Below, piece after piece: positions 36,620 through 43,863 of a stretch of 64,000 nucleotides of DNA. Each line of letters opens with the position of its first letter. Positions within the stretch are counted from its first letter, which is position 1. Below the pieces are notes generated by a model, which searched no databases, was not told the DNA's origin, and saw nothing but the letters and a program-made list of their open reading frames with translations. The position numbers were made by a program, and so were the translations under genes. Source of the DNA: Leptolyngbya sp. PCC 6406 (lineage in GTDB: Bacteria > Cyanobacteriota > Cyanobacteriia > Phormidesmidales > Phormidesmidaceae); NCBI RefSeq assembly GCF_000332095.2, contig NZ_KI913950.1:129543-193542 (forward strand), read 5' to 3'.

Positions 36620-36866
36620 GCTCTATGCCAACGAAAATTTGACCTTCGAGTTAGTTGAGACCCTACGGCAACGAGGACACGATGTGTTGACATCCCTGGA
36701 TGCAGGGAATGCAAATCAGCGGATTCCCGACGCTCAGGTACTTAAAACAGCCACAGCAGATAATCGTGCCGTTATTACCTTGAACCGAGATGACTTTTTA
36801 ATGTTGCGGGGTCTGCGGTGGCCATGCCCGCATTCGCAGTGGAAGCCAAATGGGCTATGGCCTTGA
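36609..36866 (+). pseudogene. DUF5615 PIN-like toxin, C-terminus altered
   Basis: From ATG 36609, MLFRLYANENLTFELVETLRQRGHDVLTSLDAGNANQRIPDAQVLKTATADNRAVITLNRDDFLML is a DUF5615 N-terminus with the acidic residues of the PIN-like fold. After ~36815 the family sequence (which should go on for ~40 residues) is replaced by RWPCPHSQWKPNGLWP and a stop. The junction lies next to a CTCCCCGAC hairpin (36880-36896) of the kind found at IS200/IS605 ends. The toxin is probably inactive. Confidence 0.6.
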
Positions 36867-36933
36867 CATCCTCCCCGACCAAAGAGACGGGGCTACCAAG
36901 CTTCCGAGCTTTTTCAGGTGTTTTGAGGTGCGC

Positions 36934-39900
36934 CTAGGCTTGCCCCTGGGCCACTAGGGCAGCAAAGAGCGGATCACCCCAAGCCATCAGGCGCAGGGAG
37001 GGATTCTCATCGTATATATTGGGCTGGAACGTGACTGAGTAAACCCGATCGCCCCACTGCAACTCCCAGATGTCGGGTTCCTTGGGAGAAAAGCGAATCC
37101 CCTTGGCCTGGAGAAGCTGGGACTGGGTGAGGGTGCGCTCAATGTCTGCCCAACCCACTGGACTAGGGGGCAAGGGACGCTGGATCTCTTGTAAATCCGC
37201 CTCTACATCCCGCTGCACCATGTCATCTAGGCCGGGACGCAGGGGCGGGGTGTCGAGCACTTGGTCAAACTCCGACAGCAACACATCTTCTTCTTCCGGG
37301 TCAACGCTCATGGTGGCCTTTTCTAAAAAGGTGGGTACCTGGGCCAGGATGGGCTGGAGGTTACCGACGACAGCGGTAAAGGCATTGATGCGATCGCGCA
37401 ATTTCCGGTACACCTTTGCCTCCACCGTGCCGTCGTAGTAGAAGTTGTGGATGGTGACGGTGGGGTAGCGCTGGCCAATGCGGTCAATACGGCCAATGCG
37501 CTGCTCCACCCGCATCGGGTTCCAAGGCAGGTCGTAGTTGATCAACACCCCGCAGGTTTGTAGGTTCAGCCCCTCGCTGGCGGATTCGGTACAGAGCAGG
37601 ATTTTAATGGTGCCCTCCCGAAACAGGCGCTTGATAGCTTCCTTGGGGACGCTGGCCCATTGCCCATCGCGCCACAGTTCGCCACCCCGCCCGGAGTAGC
37701 AGGCTACTTGATCGCCATACAGTTCCCGTAATTGGCCCCGTAGGAAGTCCATGGTGTCGGTGTACTGGGTAAAGGCGATCGCACTTTCCCGATTCACCAA
37801 CTCCTGCCGTAGGGTGGTAATGAAGTGGGCCAGTTTAGTGTCTTCCCCAGTGTTCTCAAACTGCCGCAGCAGGGCTTCTAGATGCTCAATTTCCCTGGGG
37901 TCTACGGGCTCCATGTAACCCTCCAACCCTTCGATCACCGCATCATCAGCATCGTCCAGATCCGCCAGGTCATCGGTGGTGAGGCTGCTGCCCTGTTGAG
38001 TGATGAGTGAATCCAGCCGTCGCTGGAGGGATTGCTGAATGGCGTAGAAGGAACTGGTCAGCCGCTTGCGGTACAGAGTCATTAAAAAGCCTAGAGCTTT
38101 GCGCTGTTCTTTCTGGGCCAGACGGTAAAAATGGCGCACATAGTCGCTGACTTGGCGGTAGAGTTCCGCTTCTCGTAAGGGTTCTAACGTGATGGCGTTA
38201 TCGCGCACTTCGCGCCGGGGCACGTCTTTGTTCAATAGACCGAGGCGATAATACTCCCGTAGGGTGTCCCGCGTGTGGCGGAACATCATGTCTTTGAGGG
38301 GGGTGTTGGTGGAAAGGAATTGCAGGGAGGCGGCGATAAAGGCATCGTCTTGCAAGTAGGCGTGCTCGTTGATGGTTATTTTCAGCCGCCCCCGCCACAC
38401 GGCCTCAACGGTGCTGGCCAACATCCGGTTTTGCTGACTGAGGTGCTGCTGAAGCCGGGGGCAGGGCTGGCCCCCACGGGCAAAGTAGTCGGCAGATAGG
38501 GTTTGCCAGAAGTTCAGCAGGTGGCGATCAGGCTTGCTATCGAGGGAAGCAAAGTAGTCGCAGAAGGTGTCGCCATCGGCCCAATGGCCCTCTAAACCCA
38601 GTACATCGAGCAGGTCAAAGACTTCAATGGGGTCGATTTGCATCGGGGTGGCCGACAGCAAAATCAGCGCTTTGGTTTTGTCGCGCAGTTGCTCCAGCAG
38701 TTGCAACAGGCGGTTGGGGGTATCTTTGCGGGCCTGGGGCGATTTGCGGCGGGCGTGGTGGGCCTCATCGAGGATGACCAGATCCCAGGGTTCGGCATCG
38801 AGCAGTTCTTGCATCCGCTCTTGGCGGCGCACCAGGTGACTGGATGCCAGGATTAGATCTTGCTGATTCCAAATGGTGCTGAGGCTTGACGCGGAGAGGG
38901 GGGGAGGGGGAGACGCGGAGAGGGCTTCATCCCCGTGTCCCCCTGTCTCCGTGTCCCCGATTCTCCTGATCTCCGTGTCCCCATATCTCCGTATCGCTCC
39001 ATTCTTGCTACCAAACGGATCAACCAACTCCCCTCCTGTCAGGCTCCAAAAGTGGAGGTTAAACTTTTCCCGCAGTTCTTCGTGCCACTGGGGTTGCACA
39101 CTGGCAGGGGCTAGCACGAGGACGCGCTTGACCTTTTGGGACACCAGTAGGTAGCGGAGAATCAGCCCGGTCTCGATGGTTTTGCCCAAACCCACCTCAT
39201 CGGCGATTAGGAAGCTGCGGGGGAATTCGGCAGCGGCGCGTTTGAGGATTTTGATCTGGTGGGGCCAGGGCTGAATGGGGATGGAGTCGAGACAGGCGGC
39301 GAGACAACCAGGATGTTTATGGATGTTTGCGATCGCACCAAACATCTCCTGTTCCCTGGCTAGTTCTGACGCGGTGAGGGGGAGAGGGGGAGACACGGTG
39401 ATGGGATTATCGCCGTCTCCCTCTGTCTCCGTGTCCCCGTGTCCCCAGTTCTCCGCGTCTCGAAGCGGTCGTTGATCAAACTCATCCTCAATTCTCCAGG
39501 TGGGTTTTTGGGGAGGGGCGTAGCGGATCAGCTTGCGTTTGACGGCATCGGGGACTTCAAATACCCGGACGCTAGGAATCTGGTTATGCCAGTGCTGCTC
39601 GAACCGCCGTGTTTCTTCTTGCACACGGGCCAGGTCGCGATCGCCCTCCCAGGAGCAGAAGACATGGAAGGATTCGACATTGAAGTTCCAGCCGCCACTG
39701 GATTCGTTGTTGGAGCCGGTGGTGGCAATCTGGTTGTCGTCAGCGTCCGTGAAGAGGCAAACTTTCTCGTGATAGATGTAGTGGGTATTGATGGCCTCAT
39801 CGGGGTCGAGGGGCTGGCCATCGTGGCGCAGGGGGATGGCGATGCGGATGTCGAGGCGATCGCTCTGAATCAGCCAGCTCAAGATTTCGAGGCGTTTGAG

Positions 39901-40221
39901 CTGGGCGAAGTTTTCTGGTGGGGTGAGGTTGGCGTCTAGGTTGGCGGCGACGGCATCACGAAGGGTGTAGCCCTGTTGAATGGCCTGGAGATCTGCTTTG
40001 CTCAGGTGGCAGCTCATAATCAGGCGGATGCGGCCCTGGTTCTGGAGGAAAGCGCCGAGTCCCCCGGCGACTTGGCTGAGGATGGCGCTGCTGAAGAAAC
40101 CGGATTTGCGATCGTATTGGGTGGCGCGTTCGAGGGCAGGGATGTAGAAGTCGGCGACGGGGTTGCTGGTGTCGCTGGCGTAGCTAATTTTCCAGGGATA
40201 ATCGGCCAGGGAAGCGAGCAT
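36934..40221 (-). CDS. SNF2-family helicase with N-terminal PLD-like domain (Hma-type helicase)
   Basis: 1095 residues. Residues ~1-230 are phospholipase-D-like, with an HxK motif (YHEKVCLFTDADDNQIATTGSNNES, near 150). The SNF2 motor has ADEVGLGKT (~339-349), LDEAHHARR (~480-490), LLSATPMQ and the C-terminal GLNLQ...NYDLPWNPMRVEQRIGRIDRIGQ. Such helicases accompany DUF1156 methyltransferases and DUF499 ATPases, both present downstream, in the helicase-methyltransferase-ATPase (Hma) defence arrangement. Two in-frame repeat insertions (residues ~252-283 and ~408-445) add GDTE-type low-complexity segments. The reading frame is intact. Confidence 0.85.
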   Translation of the reverse strand: MLASLADYPWKISYASDTSNPVADFYIPALERATQYDRKSGFFSSAILSQVAGGLGAFLQNQGRIRLIMSCHLSKADLQAIQQGYTLRDAVAANLDANLTPPENFAQLKRLEILSWLIQSDRLDIRIAIPLRHDGQPLDPDEAINTHYIYHEKVCLFTDADDNQIATTGSNNESSGGWNFNVESFHVFCSWEGDRDLARVQEETRRFEQHWHNQIPSVRVFEVPDAVKRKLIRYAPPQKPTWRIEDEFDQRPLRDAENWGHGDTETEGDGDNPITVSPPLPLTASELAREQEMFGAIANIHKHPGCLAACLDSIPIQPWPHQIKILKRAAAEFPRSFLIADEVGLGKTIETGLILRYLLVSQKVKRVLVLAPASVQPQWHEELREKFNLHFWSLTGGELVDPFGSKNGAIRRYGDTEIRRIGDTETGGHGDEALSASPPPPLSASSLSTIWNQQDLILASSHLVRRQERMQELLDAEPWDLVILDEAHHARRKSPQARKDTPNRLLQLLEQLRDKTKALILLSATPMQIDPIEVFDLLDVLGLEGHWADGDTFCDYFASLDSKPDRHLLNFWQTLSADYFARGGQPCPRLQQHLSQQNRMLASTVEAVWRGRLKITINEHAYLQDDAFIAASLQFLSTNTPLKDMMFRHTRDTLREYYRLGLLNKDVPRREVRDNAITLEPLREAELYRQVSDYVRHFYRLAQKEQRKALGFLMTLYRKRLTSSFYAIQQSLQRRLDSLITQQGSSLTTDDLADLDDADDAVIEGLEGYMEPVDPREIEHLEALLRQFENTGEDTKLAHFITTLRQELVNRESAIAFTQYTDTMDFLRGQLRELYGDQVACYSGRGGELWRDGQWASVPKEAIKRLFREGTIKILLCTESASEGLNLQTCGVLINYDLPWNPMRVEQRIGRIDRIGQRYPTVTIHNFYYDGTVEAKVYRKLRDRINAFTAVVGNLQPILAQVPTFLEKATMSVDPEEEDVLLSEFDQVLDTPPLRPGLDDMVQRDVEADLQEIQRPLPPSPVGWADIERTLTQSQLLQAKGIRFSPKEPDIWELQWGDRVYSVTFQPNIYDENPSLRLMAWGDPLFAALVAQGQA
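38887..38992. repeat. Dispersed GC-rich repeat inside the helicase gene
   Basis: Forward strand: GACGCGGAGAGG-type heptamer-like units followed by CCGTGTCCC units, ~106 bases, a multiple-of-three insertion between helicase motifs. The same unit recurs at 39369-39465, 43798-43862, 51808-51847, 52224-52300 and 53139-53192. Confidence 0.7.
39369..39465. repeat. Dispersed GC-rich repeat inside the helicase gene (second copy)
   Basis: GACGCGGTGAGGGGGAGAGG-type sequence followed by CTCCGTGTCCCC units, encoding a GHGDTETEGDGD segment just before the SNF2 domain. Confidence 0.7.
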
Positions 40222-40230
40222 GGAACTGGG

Positions 40231-40866
40231 TTACACCAAATCTCGAACTAGCCCAACATAAATGCCTTCTACAGAGACGTTCTGGGCCGCTACCTGAATC
40301 GTAGAGTAGTTCGCATTTTCTGGCGTTAGAAAAACTTGGTCGTCCACCCGTCGCCATCGCTTCAGGGTGGCTCGATTTTCCTGCTTTACCCGCGCTGCCA
40401 CAATTGCACCATTTTTGATTGCCTTGACATCAAAGGGTTTCTCCAAAACCACCACATCGTTGTCAAGAATATGGACATCCATCATGCTGTCTCCCCGCAC
40501 CCGCAGAGCAAAGCGCTCCAGTCCTCGGGATTTTGGGGAGAACAGATCGGGGGGAATATGGGAAATTTCATGATCGGGGAAGAATTCAACCAAGCTCCCT
40601 GCCGCGATCGCACCGCAGATGGGGATTCCCAGAAAATCCGACTTTAGTGGCTCCACGTCCGCTAATCGCAGGGTTCGGGCCTTATTCGGGTCACTAATCA
40701 CCAGGCCCGCTGCTTTCAGCTTGCAGATATGGTACCGCGCCGAATTTACTGACTTGAACCCCACGGCCCGCTGAACATCCCGAAAGGTCGGAAAGTAAGC
40801 ATGATCAGCCTGGAAGTCCCGCAGCCACTCCAGCACTTCTTTGGTTTTGCAGGATAGCGTCGTCAT
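40231..40866 (-). CDS. LexA-like S24 repressor
   Basis: 211 residues from ATG 40866, chosen because MTTLSCKTKEVLEWLRDF aligns with the LexA N-terminus and because an operator-like palindrome occupies the upstream extension. The winged-helix DNA-binding part is PTFRDVQRAVGFKSVNSARYHICKL. The S24 peptidase dyad is Ser127 (RGDSMMD) and Lys169 (ATLKRW). The cleavage bond would be Cys84-Gly85 instead of the usual Ala-Gly, as in UmuD. It ends 10 bases from the helicase start and is in the same direction, so it probably controls the helicase. Confidence 0.88.
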   Translation of the reverse strand: MTTLSCKTKEVLEWLRDFQADHAYFPTFRDVQRAVGFKSVNSARYHICKLKAAGLVISDPNKARTLRLADVEPLKSDFLGIPICGAIAAGSLVEFFPDHEISHIPPDLFSPKSRGLERFALRVRGDSMMDVHILDNDVVVLEKPFDVKAIKNGAIVAARVKQENRATLKRWRRVDDQVFLTPENANYSTIQVAAQNVSVEGIYVGLVRDLV

Positions 40867-40909
40867 GACTTGCGCGATCGCGGGCAAAGGATTGTCGCAA
40901 ATCGTCGAA

Positions 40910-40925
40910 TAGTTCACATGAACTA
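40910..40925 (-). promoter_or_regulatory. LexA-type palindromic operator
   Basis: TAGTTCA (40910-40916), CA, TGAACTA (40919-40925): a perfect 7-bp inverted repeat resembling cyanobacterial LexA boxes (AGTnCnnnnGnACT). It lies 44 bases upstream of the repressor start, suggesting autoregulation. Confidence 0.6.
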
Positions 40926-40994
40926 TAGCGCTTTTGTTAGAGCCTTGCCAAGACCCATATGCCAAGACCCATAGATCATAGGCTCAGATGCGCT

Positions 40995-41026
40995 AAAGGC
41001 CCTGAAAACTGGTTTTCAGGGCCTTT
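40995..41026 (-). terminator. Terminator after the DUF4230 gene
   Basis: AAAGGCCCTGAAAAC (40995-41009) pairs perfectly with GTTTTCAGGGCCTTT (41012-41026), 26 bases past the DUF4230 stop. The flanking A/T tracts allow function in both directions. Confidence 0.85.
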
Positions 41027-41051
41027 TCAGTACCGAGTTGCTGGGAACGTA

Positions 41052-41714
41052 TCAAGCTGTGGGGCAAGCTGTGGGGGTGGTCTTAAATGTCACCTGCTGG
41101 AAGCCGACTTTGGTAAGGATGGCTCGGATTTCAACTTCAGCATTATGGGTGGCTGCGTTTAGGATGCCGCTGGTACAAGCCTTGCTACTCATGGCAGCAG
41201 CGGCTTGGCGCTGAGCATCTTGATAAATCTCAATACCTGCTTTAGGGCCAAACCAATTTCGATAGTTCGCCAGGGTTTCAGAACGCTCGGGGTTAAGACT
41301 GATATTCATCTCTGCCGCTGGTATGCGGAGTGTGACGCTTCGCGCTTCCCGATTGAACTTCACCACCTCAATACTGTGAAGGTCGATCCCGGCGCTTGCT
41401 TTGCCCACTGCGGCGTAGACCAGGTTGGTGGTACCGATAGGAATTTTCAGGACTTTGGCAACTTGGTCAATCGTGACGTTCGCACTGATGTCTTGACTGG
41501 CCGTGGTCAGCAGGCTCTCAGCTTGGATCTGGCCCAGCAGTAGATCCTGGACTTCAGTGATGGTGGTGATACTAAAGGGGCTAGGAAGAGCTTGCAACAG
41601 GAAGGCAAGGGCCAGTAGCAGCCCGATCGCGATCGCCCCCAGCTTGACCATTTGTCCTGTGACATGGTCTGTCAGGTTGCCGATTGTCTTTGCCATGCCG
41701 TCAAATACTGACAC
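41052..41714 (-). CDS. DUF4230 family membrane-anchored protein
   Basis: 220 residues. One membrane helix (residues ~23-43, LGAIAIGLLLALAFLLQALP), then the DUF4230 region: ITEVQDLLLGQIQAESLLTTASQDISANV, GKASAGIDLHSIEVVKFNREARSVTLRIPAAEM and NYRNWFGPKAGIEIYQDAQRQAAAAM. The function is unknown. A monocistronic unit between the LexA-like gene and the TumE/TumA pair. Confidence 0.8.
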   Translation of the reverse strand: MSVFDGMAKTIGNLTDHVTGQMVKLGAIAIGLLLALAFLLQALPSPFSITTITEVQDLLLGQIQAESLLTTASQDISANVTIDQVAKVLKIPIGTTNLVYAAVGKASAGIDLHSIEVVKFNREARSVTLRIPAAEMNISLNPERSETLANYRNWFGPKAGIEIYQDAQRQAAAAMSSKACTSGILNAATHNAEVEIRAILTKVGFQQVTFKTTPTACPTA

Positions 41715-41823
41715 GAGATTACAAGCTCCTATGTGAGGTGGGGAACAGGTGGAACCCGCAGGAATATCGTCTGCGAAATCCGGCCCTTTCCGTAATTATG
41801 ACGACGGCACCCCACCCTTGGGA

Positions 41824-42216
41824 TCATTGAAAACCCGGAAGTTGCTGGCTGACTTCCTGCAATACCTGGGTGATATCAGGTTTCTCACTGGCAATGACGA
41901 CCTTGGGCAAGTGCTTGTGATGCGGAAAGGTGGACAGGTCTGGAAAGTGAGGAGTGCTGTCGTAGCGAAACAGCAGTTGATTGTTCTCATCCTGGCAATG
42001 GTAGCGATAGTCCAGGAAGGTCAGTTGATTCTCGACCACGACTACTGCTTCATTGATCTCTAGCAAGCGTCCTGAGTCAAACCGAAGGCGTAGCCGTAGG
42101 TTTACCCGTTCAGGGGTCAAAATTTCTTCGGTGTAGCGCTCGACGTAAGCGGTGGGGTACTGGGAGACGGCAGCCTCAACCTGTCCCAAATAGCGAGACA
42201 GTTGCTCATGCAGCAT
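41824..42216 (-). CDS. TumE-like toxin (DUF6516)
   Basis: 130 residues. LRLRFDSGRLLEINEAVVVVENQLTFLDYRYHCQDENNQLLFRYDSTPHFPDLSTFPHHKH is the TumE/DUF6516 signature. It overlaps the start-side gene (TumA-like) by 11 bases, forming a two-gene TA operon. The toxic mechanism is not known to me in detail; nuclease activity is suspected for the family. Confidence 0.8.
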   Translation of the reverse strand: MLHEQLSRYLGQVEAAVSQYPTAYVERYTEEILTPERVNLRLRLRFDSGRLLEINEAVVVVENQLTFLDYRYHCQDENNQLLFRYDSTPHFPDLSTFPHHKHLPKVVIASEKPDITQVLQEVSQQLPGFQ

Positions 42217-42436
42217 GGCTGAGTCTAGCTTCTAGGTCTTGGCGTAGGGCGATGTAGTGGCGATAGTCATTGGCCCATTCCACATAAACGGTGTCGTCTC
42301 CCAATTGTCCTTGGCCGTATTGATAGAAGAATTCTTCTGAATCCATCTGAGCTTGAGTTTCATACAGGCTTAGACGCTTGGCCACGGCCACTAGGGCATC
42401 CAGCGGGGATGTGTACTCAATGATTTGCTTACGCAT
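42206..42436 (-). CDS. TumA-like antitoxin
   Basis: 76 residues from ATG 42436, placed five bases after GGAGG (a start at 42448 would lie before the ribosome site). SPLDALVAVAKRLSLYETQAQMDSEEFFYQYGQGQLGDD and YVEWANDYRHYIALRQDLE are typical of the TumA partner of TumE. It is the upstream gene of the TA pair. Confidence 0.8.
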   Translation of the reverse strand: MRKQIIEYTSPLDALVAVAKRLSLYETQAQMDSEEFFYQYGQGQLGDDTVYVEWANDYRHYIALRQDLEARLSHAA

Positions 42437-42493
42437 CGTCACCTCCATAAATAACTGAACTGCTGATGGATTGTAACCTCAGACATACGGATT

Positions 42494-43102
42494 TCAGGGT
42501 AAGTGTAGTTCGCACTGCCGAAAGATATAGTGCAATTGCCCCAGGATGTTTTCGAGTTCGCTGATGGAATACAGCAGGGTTTCATAGCCTCGTCCGGCCT
42601 GATCAAGTTTGTAAAACTTCCAGCCTTCGCCGTTGGTGACAATGCCAAACACATCGATTGCGCGATCGCCCACTCGATTACTCCACTGACACGCTTGCAT
42701 CTCTACCAAACATTGGGCTAAGCCTTGCTCAAAGTCATCCTTTTTGGCTTCAATAACACAGAGGAAAGGCGCTTCCAAATAGCCGCGATTTTCGGCAAGG
42801 AGGTAGTCTGCCGCTCCATGGGCAATGTCGCTTTCCAGATTTGCCCCTTTCCAAAATTTGAGGCGTTTGAAATCCTGAATGGCTTCGATCAAAATGGCAT
42901 CAATCAGTAGCTTTTTGCCCTCTTCGGAGCGCTGAGTATCAAAAGCCTGTAACCGTTCCAAGTGAAGCTGAAAGGCATCGGTGGGGGCAACGGGGCTAAA
43001 GTCAATCGTCCAGGGAATGAGTTGCGTCAGGGACAGTTGCTTATAGGCTTCGCCCAGAGTAAACCGGGAAAAGGCTTTTTTCTTAGGGGCTTTAGCAGTC
43101 AC
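42494..43102 (-). CDS. PD-(D/E)XK nuclease-like protein (tandem paralogue 1)
   Basis: 202 residues. The core ADYLLAENRGYLEAPFLCVIEAKKDDFEQGLAQCLVEMQA has Asp, then EAK, the arrangement of a PD-(D/E)XK nuclease fold; the downstream VFGIVTNGEGWKFYKL strand is typical of type I restriction R-subunit-like domains. The next gene upstream is a clear paralogue, 22 bases away. Position between helicase and methyltransferase suggests an accessory role in the defence island. Substrate and activity are inference. Confidence 0.65.
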   Translation of the reverse strand: MTAKAPKKKAFSRFTLGEAYKQLSLTQLIPWTIDFSPVAPTDAFQLHLERLQAFDTQRSEEGKKLLIDAILIEAIQDFKRLKFWKGANLESDIAHGAADYLLAENRGYLEAPFLCVIEAKKDDFEQGLAQCLVEMQACQWSNRVGDRAIDVFGIVTNGEGWKFYKLDQAGRGYETLLYSISELENILGQLHYIFRQCELHLP

Positions 43103-43124
43103 GATCGCGTCCTCCCTTTATTCT

Positions 43125-43751
43125 TTAGCCTAGATTTTGTTCGCACAATTGAAAGACGTAGCGCAATCGACCCAGCAACAGATCCATATCGCCCGTGGAA
43201 TACACAGGGGTTTCGTAGACTGCACCCGTTGGGGCCATGCGATAAAATTGCCATGCTCGGCCATTGGTGACGATGCCGTAGACATCAATCTCTCGGTCTG
43301 CCTGGTGATTTTGCCACTGGCAAGCCTGCATTTCGACTAGGCATTGGGCCAGCCCTTTCTCAAAATCGTCCTTCTTGGCTTCGATGATGCACAGTAGGGG
43401 AATGTCTAAATACCGTTTCCGCTCGGCGATTAAATAATCGACATAGCCCGCCGCTACATCGCCTTCGAGTTGTGCCCCCTTCCAAATTTTGAGATGATCG
43501 GTGCTGGCGATCGCCTCTTCGCAAATGGCATCAATCAGCAGCTTTTTAGATTCTTCGTAGCCCTCTAGGTCAAAGGTTTGCTCTAGGCGGTGGAGCCGTT
43601 CTTGAAAAAAGGTACTGGGTTCAACCGGGGGCGCTGCTAGTTCCCAGGGAATGAGATCGTCTAAGTGGAGTTGTTTGAAGGCTTCGGCATAGCTAAAGCT
43701 GGAAAAGTTTTTCTTTTTGGATTTTGGAACCTTAGCCGATGTACCCGCCAT
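43125..43751 (-). CDS. PD-(D/E)XK nuclease-like protein (tandem paralogue 2)
   Basis: 208 residues, collinear with its downstream neighbour: FSSFSYAEAFKQLHLDDLIPWEL versus FSRFTLGEAYKQLSLTQLIPWTI, and VDYLIAERKRYLDIPLLCIIEAKKDDFEKGLAQCLVEMQACQW. It keeps the same Asp/EAK residues. The order methyltransferase, paralogue 2, paralogue 1 follows the direction of transcription. The methyltransferase stop and this start are separated by a dispersed repeat (43798-43862). Confidence 0.65.
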   Translation of the reverse strand: MAGTSAKVPKSKKKNFSSFSYAEAFKQLHLDDLIPWELAAPPVEPSTFFQERLHRLEQTFDLEGYEESKKLLIDAICEEAIASTDHLKIWKGAQLEGDVAAGYVDYLIAERKRYLDIPLLCIIEAKKDDFEKGLAQCLVEMQACQWQNHQADREIDVYGIVTNGRAWQFYRMAPTGAVYETPVYSTGDMDLLLGRLRYVFQLCEQNLG

Positions 43752-43797
43752 AATGCCTATTCCCTATGAACTCCTAACTAACCCTATGGTGACGCAA

Positions 43798-43862
43798 CCC
43801 CAAAACCCTCTCCGCGTCCCCCCCTCTCCGCGTCCCCGCGTCTCCCTCTCCCCCTCTCCCCG
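43798..43862. repeat. Dispersed GC-rich repeat between genes
   Basis: Tandem CTCCGCGTCCCC / CTCCCTCTCCCC units ending immediately before the methyltransferase stop codon. Same family as the copies inside the helicase and ATPase genes. Confidence 0.7.
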
Positions 43863-43863
43863 T

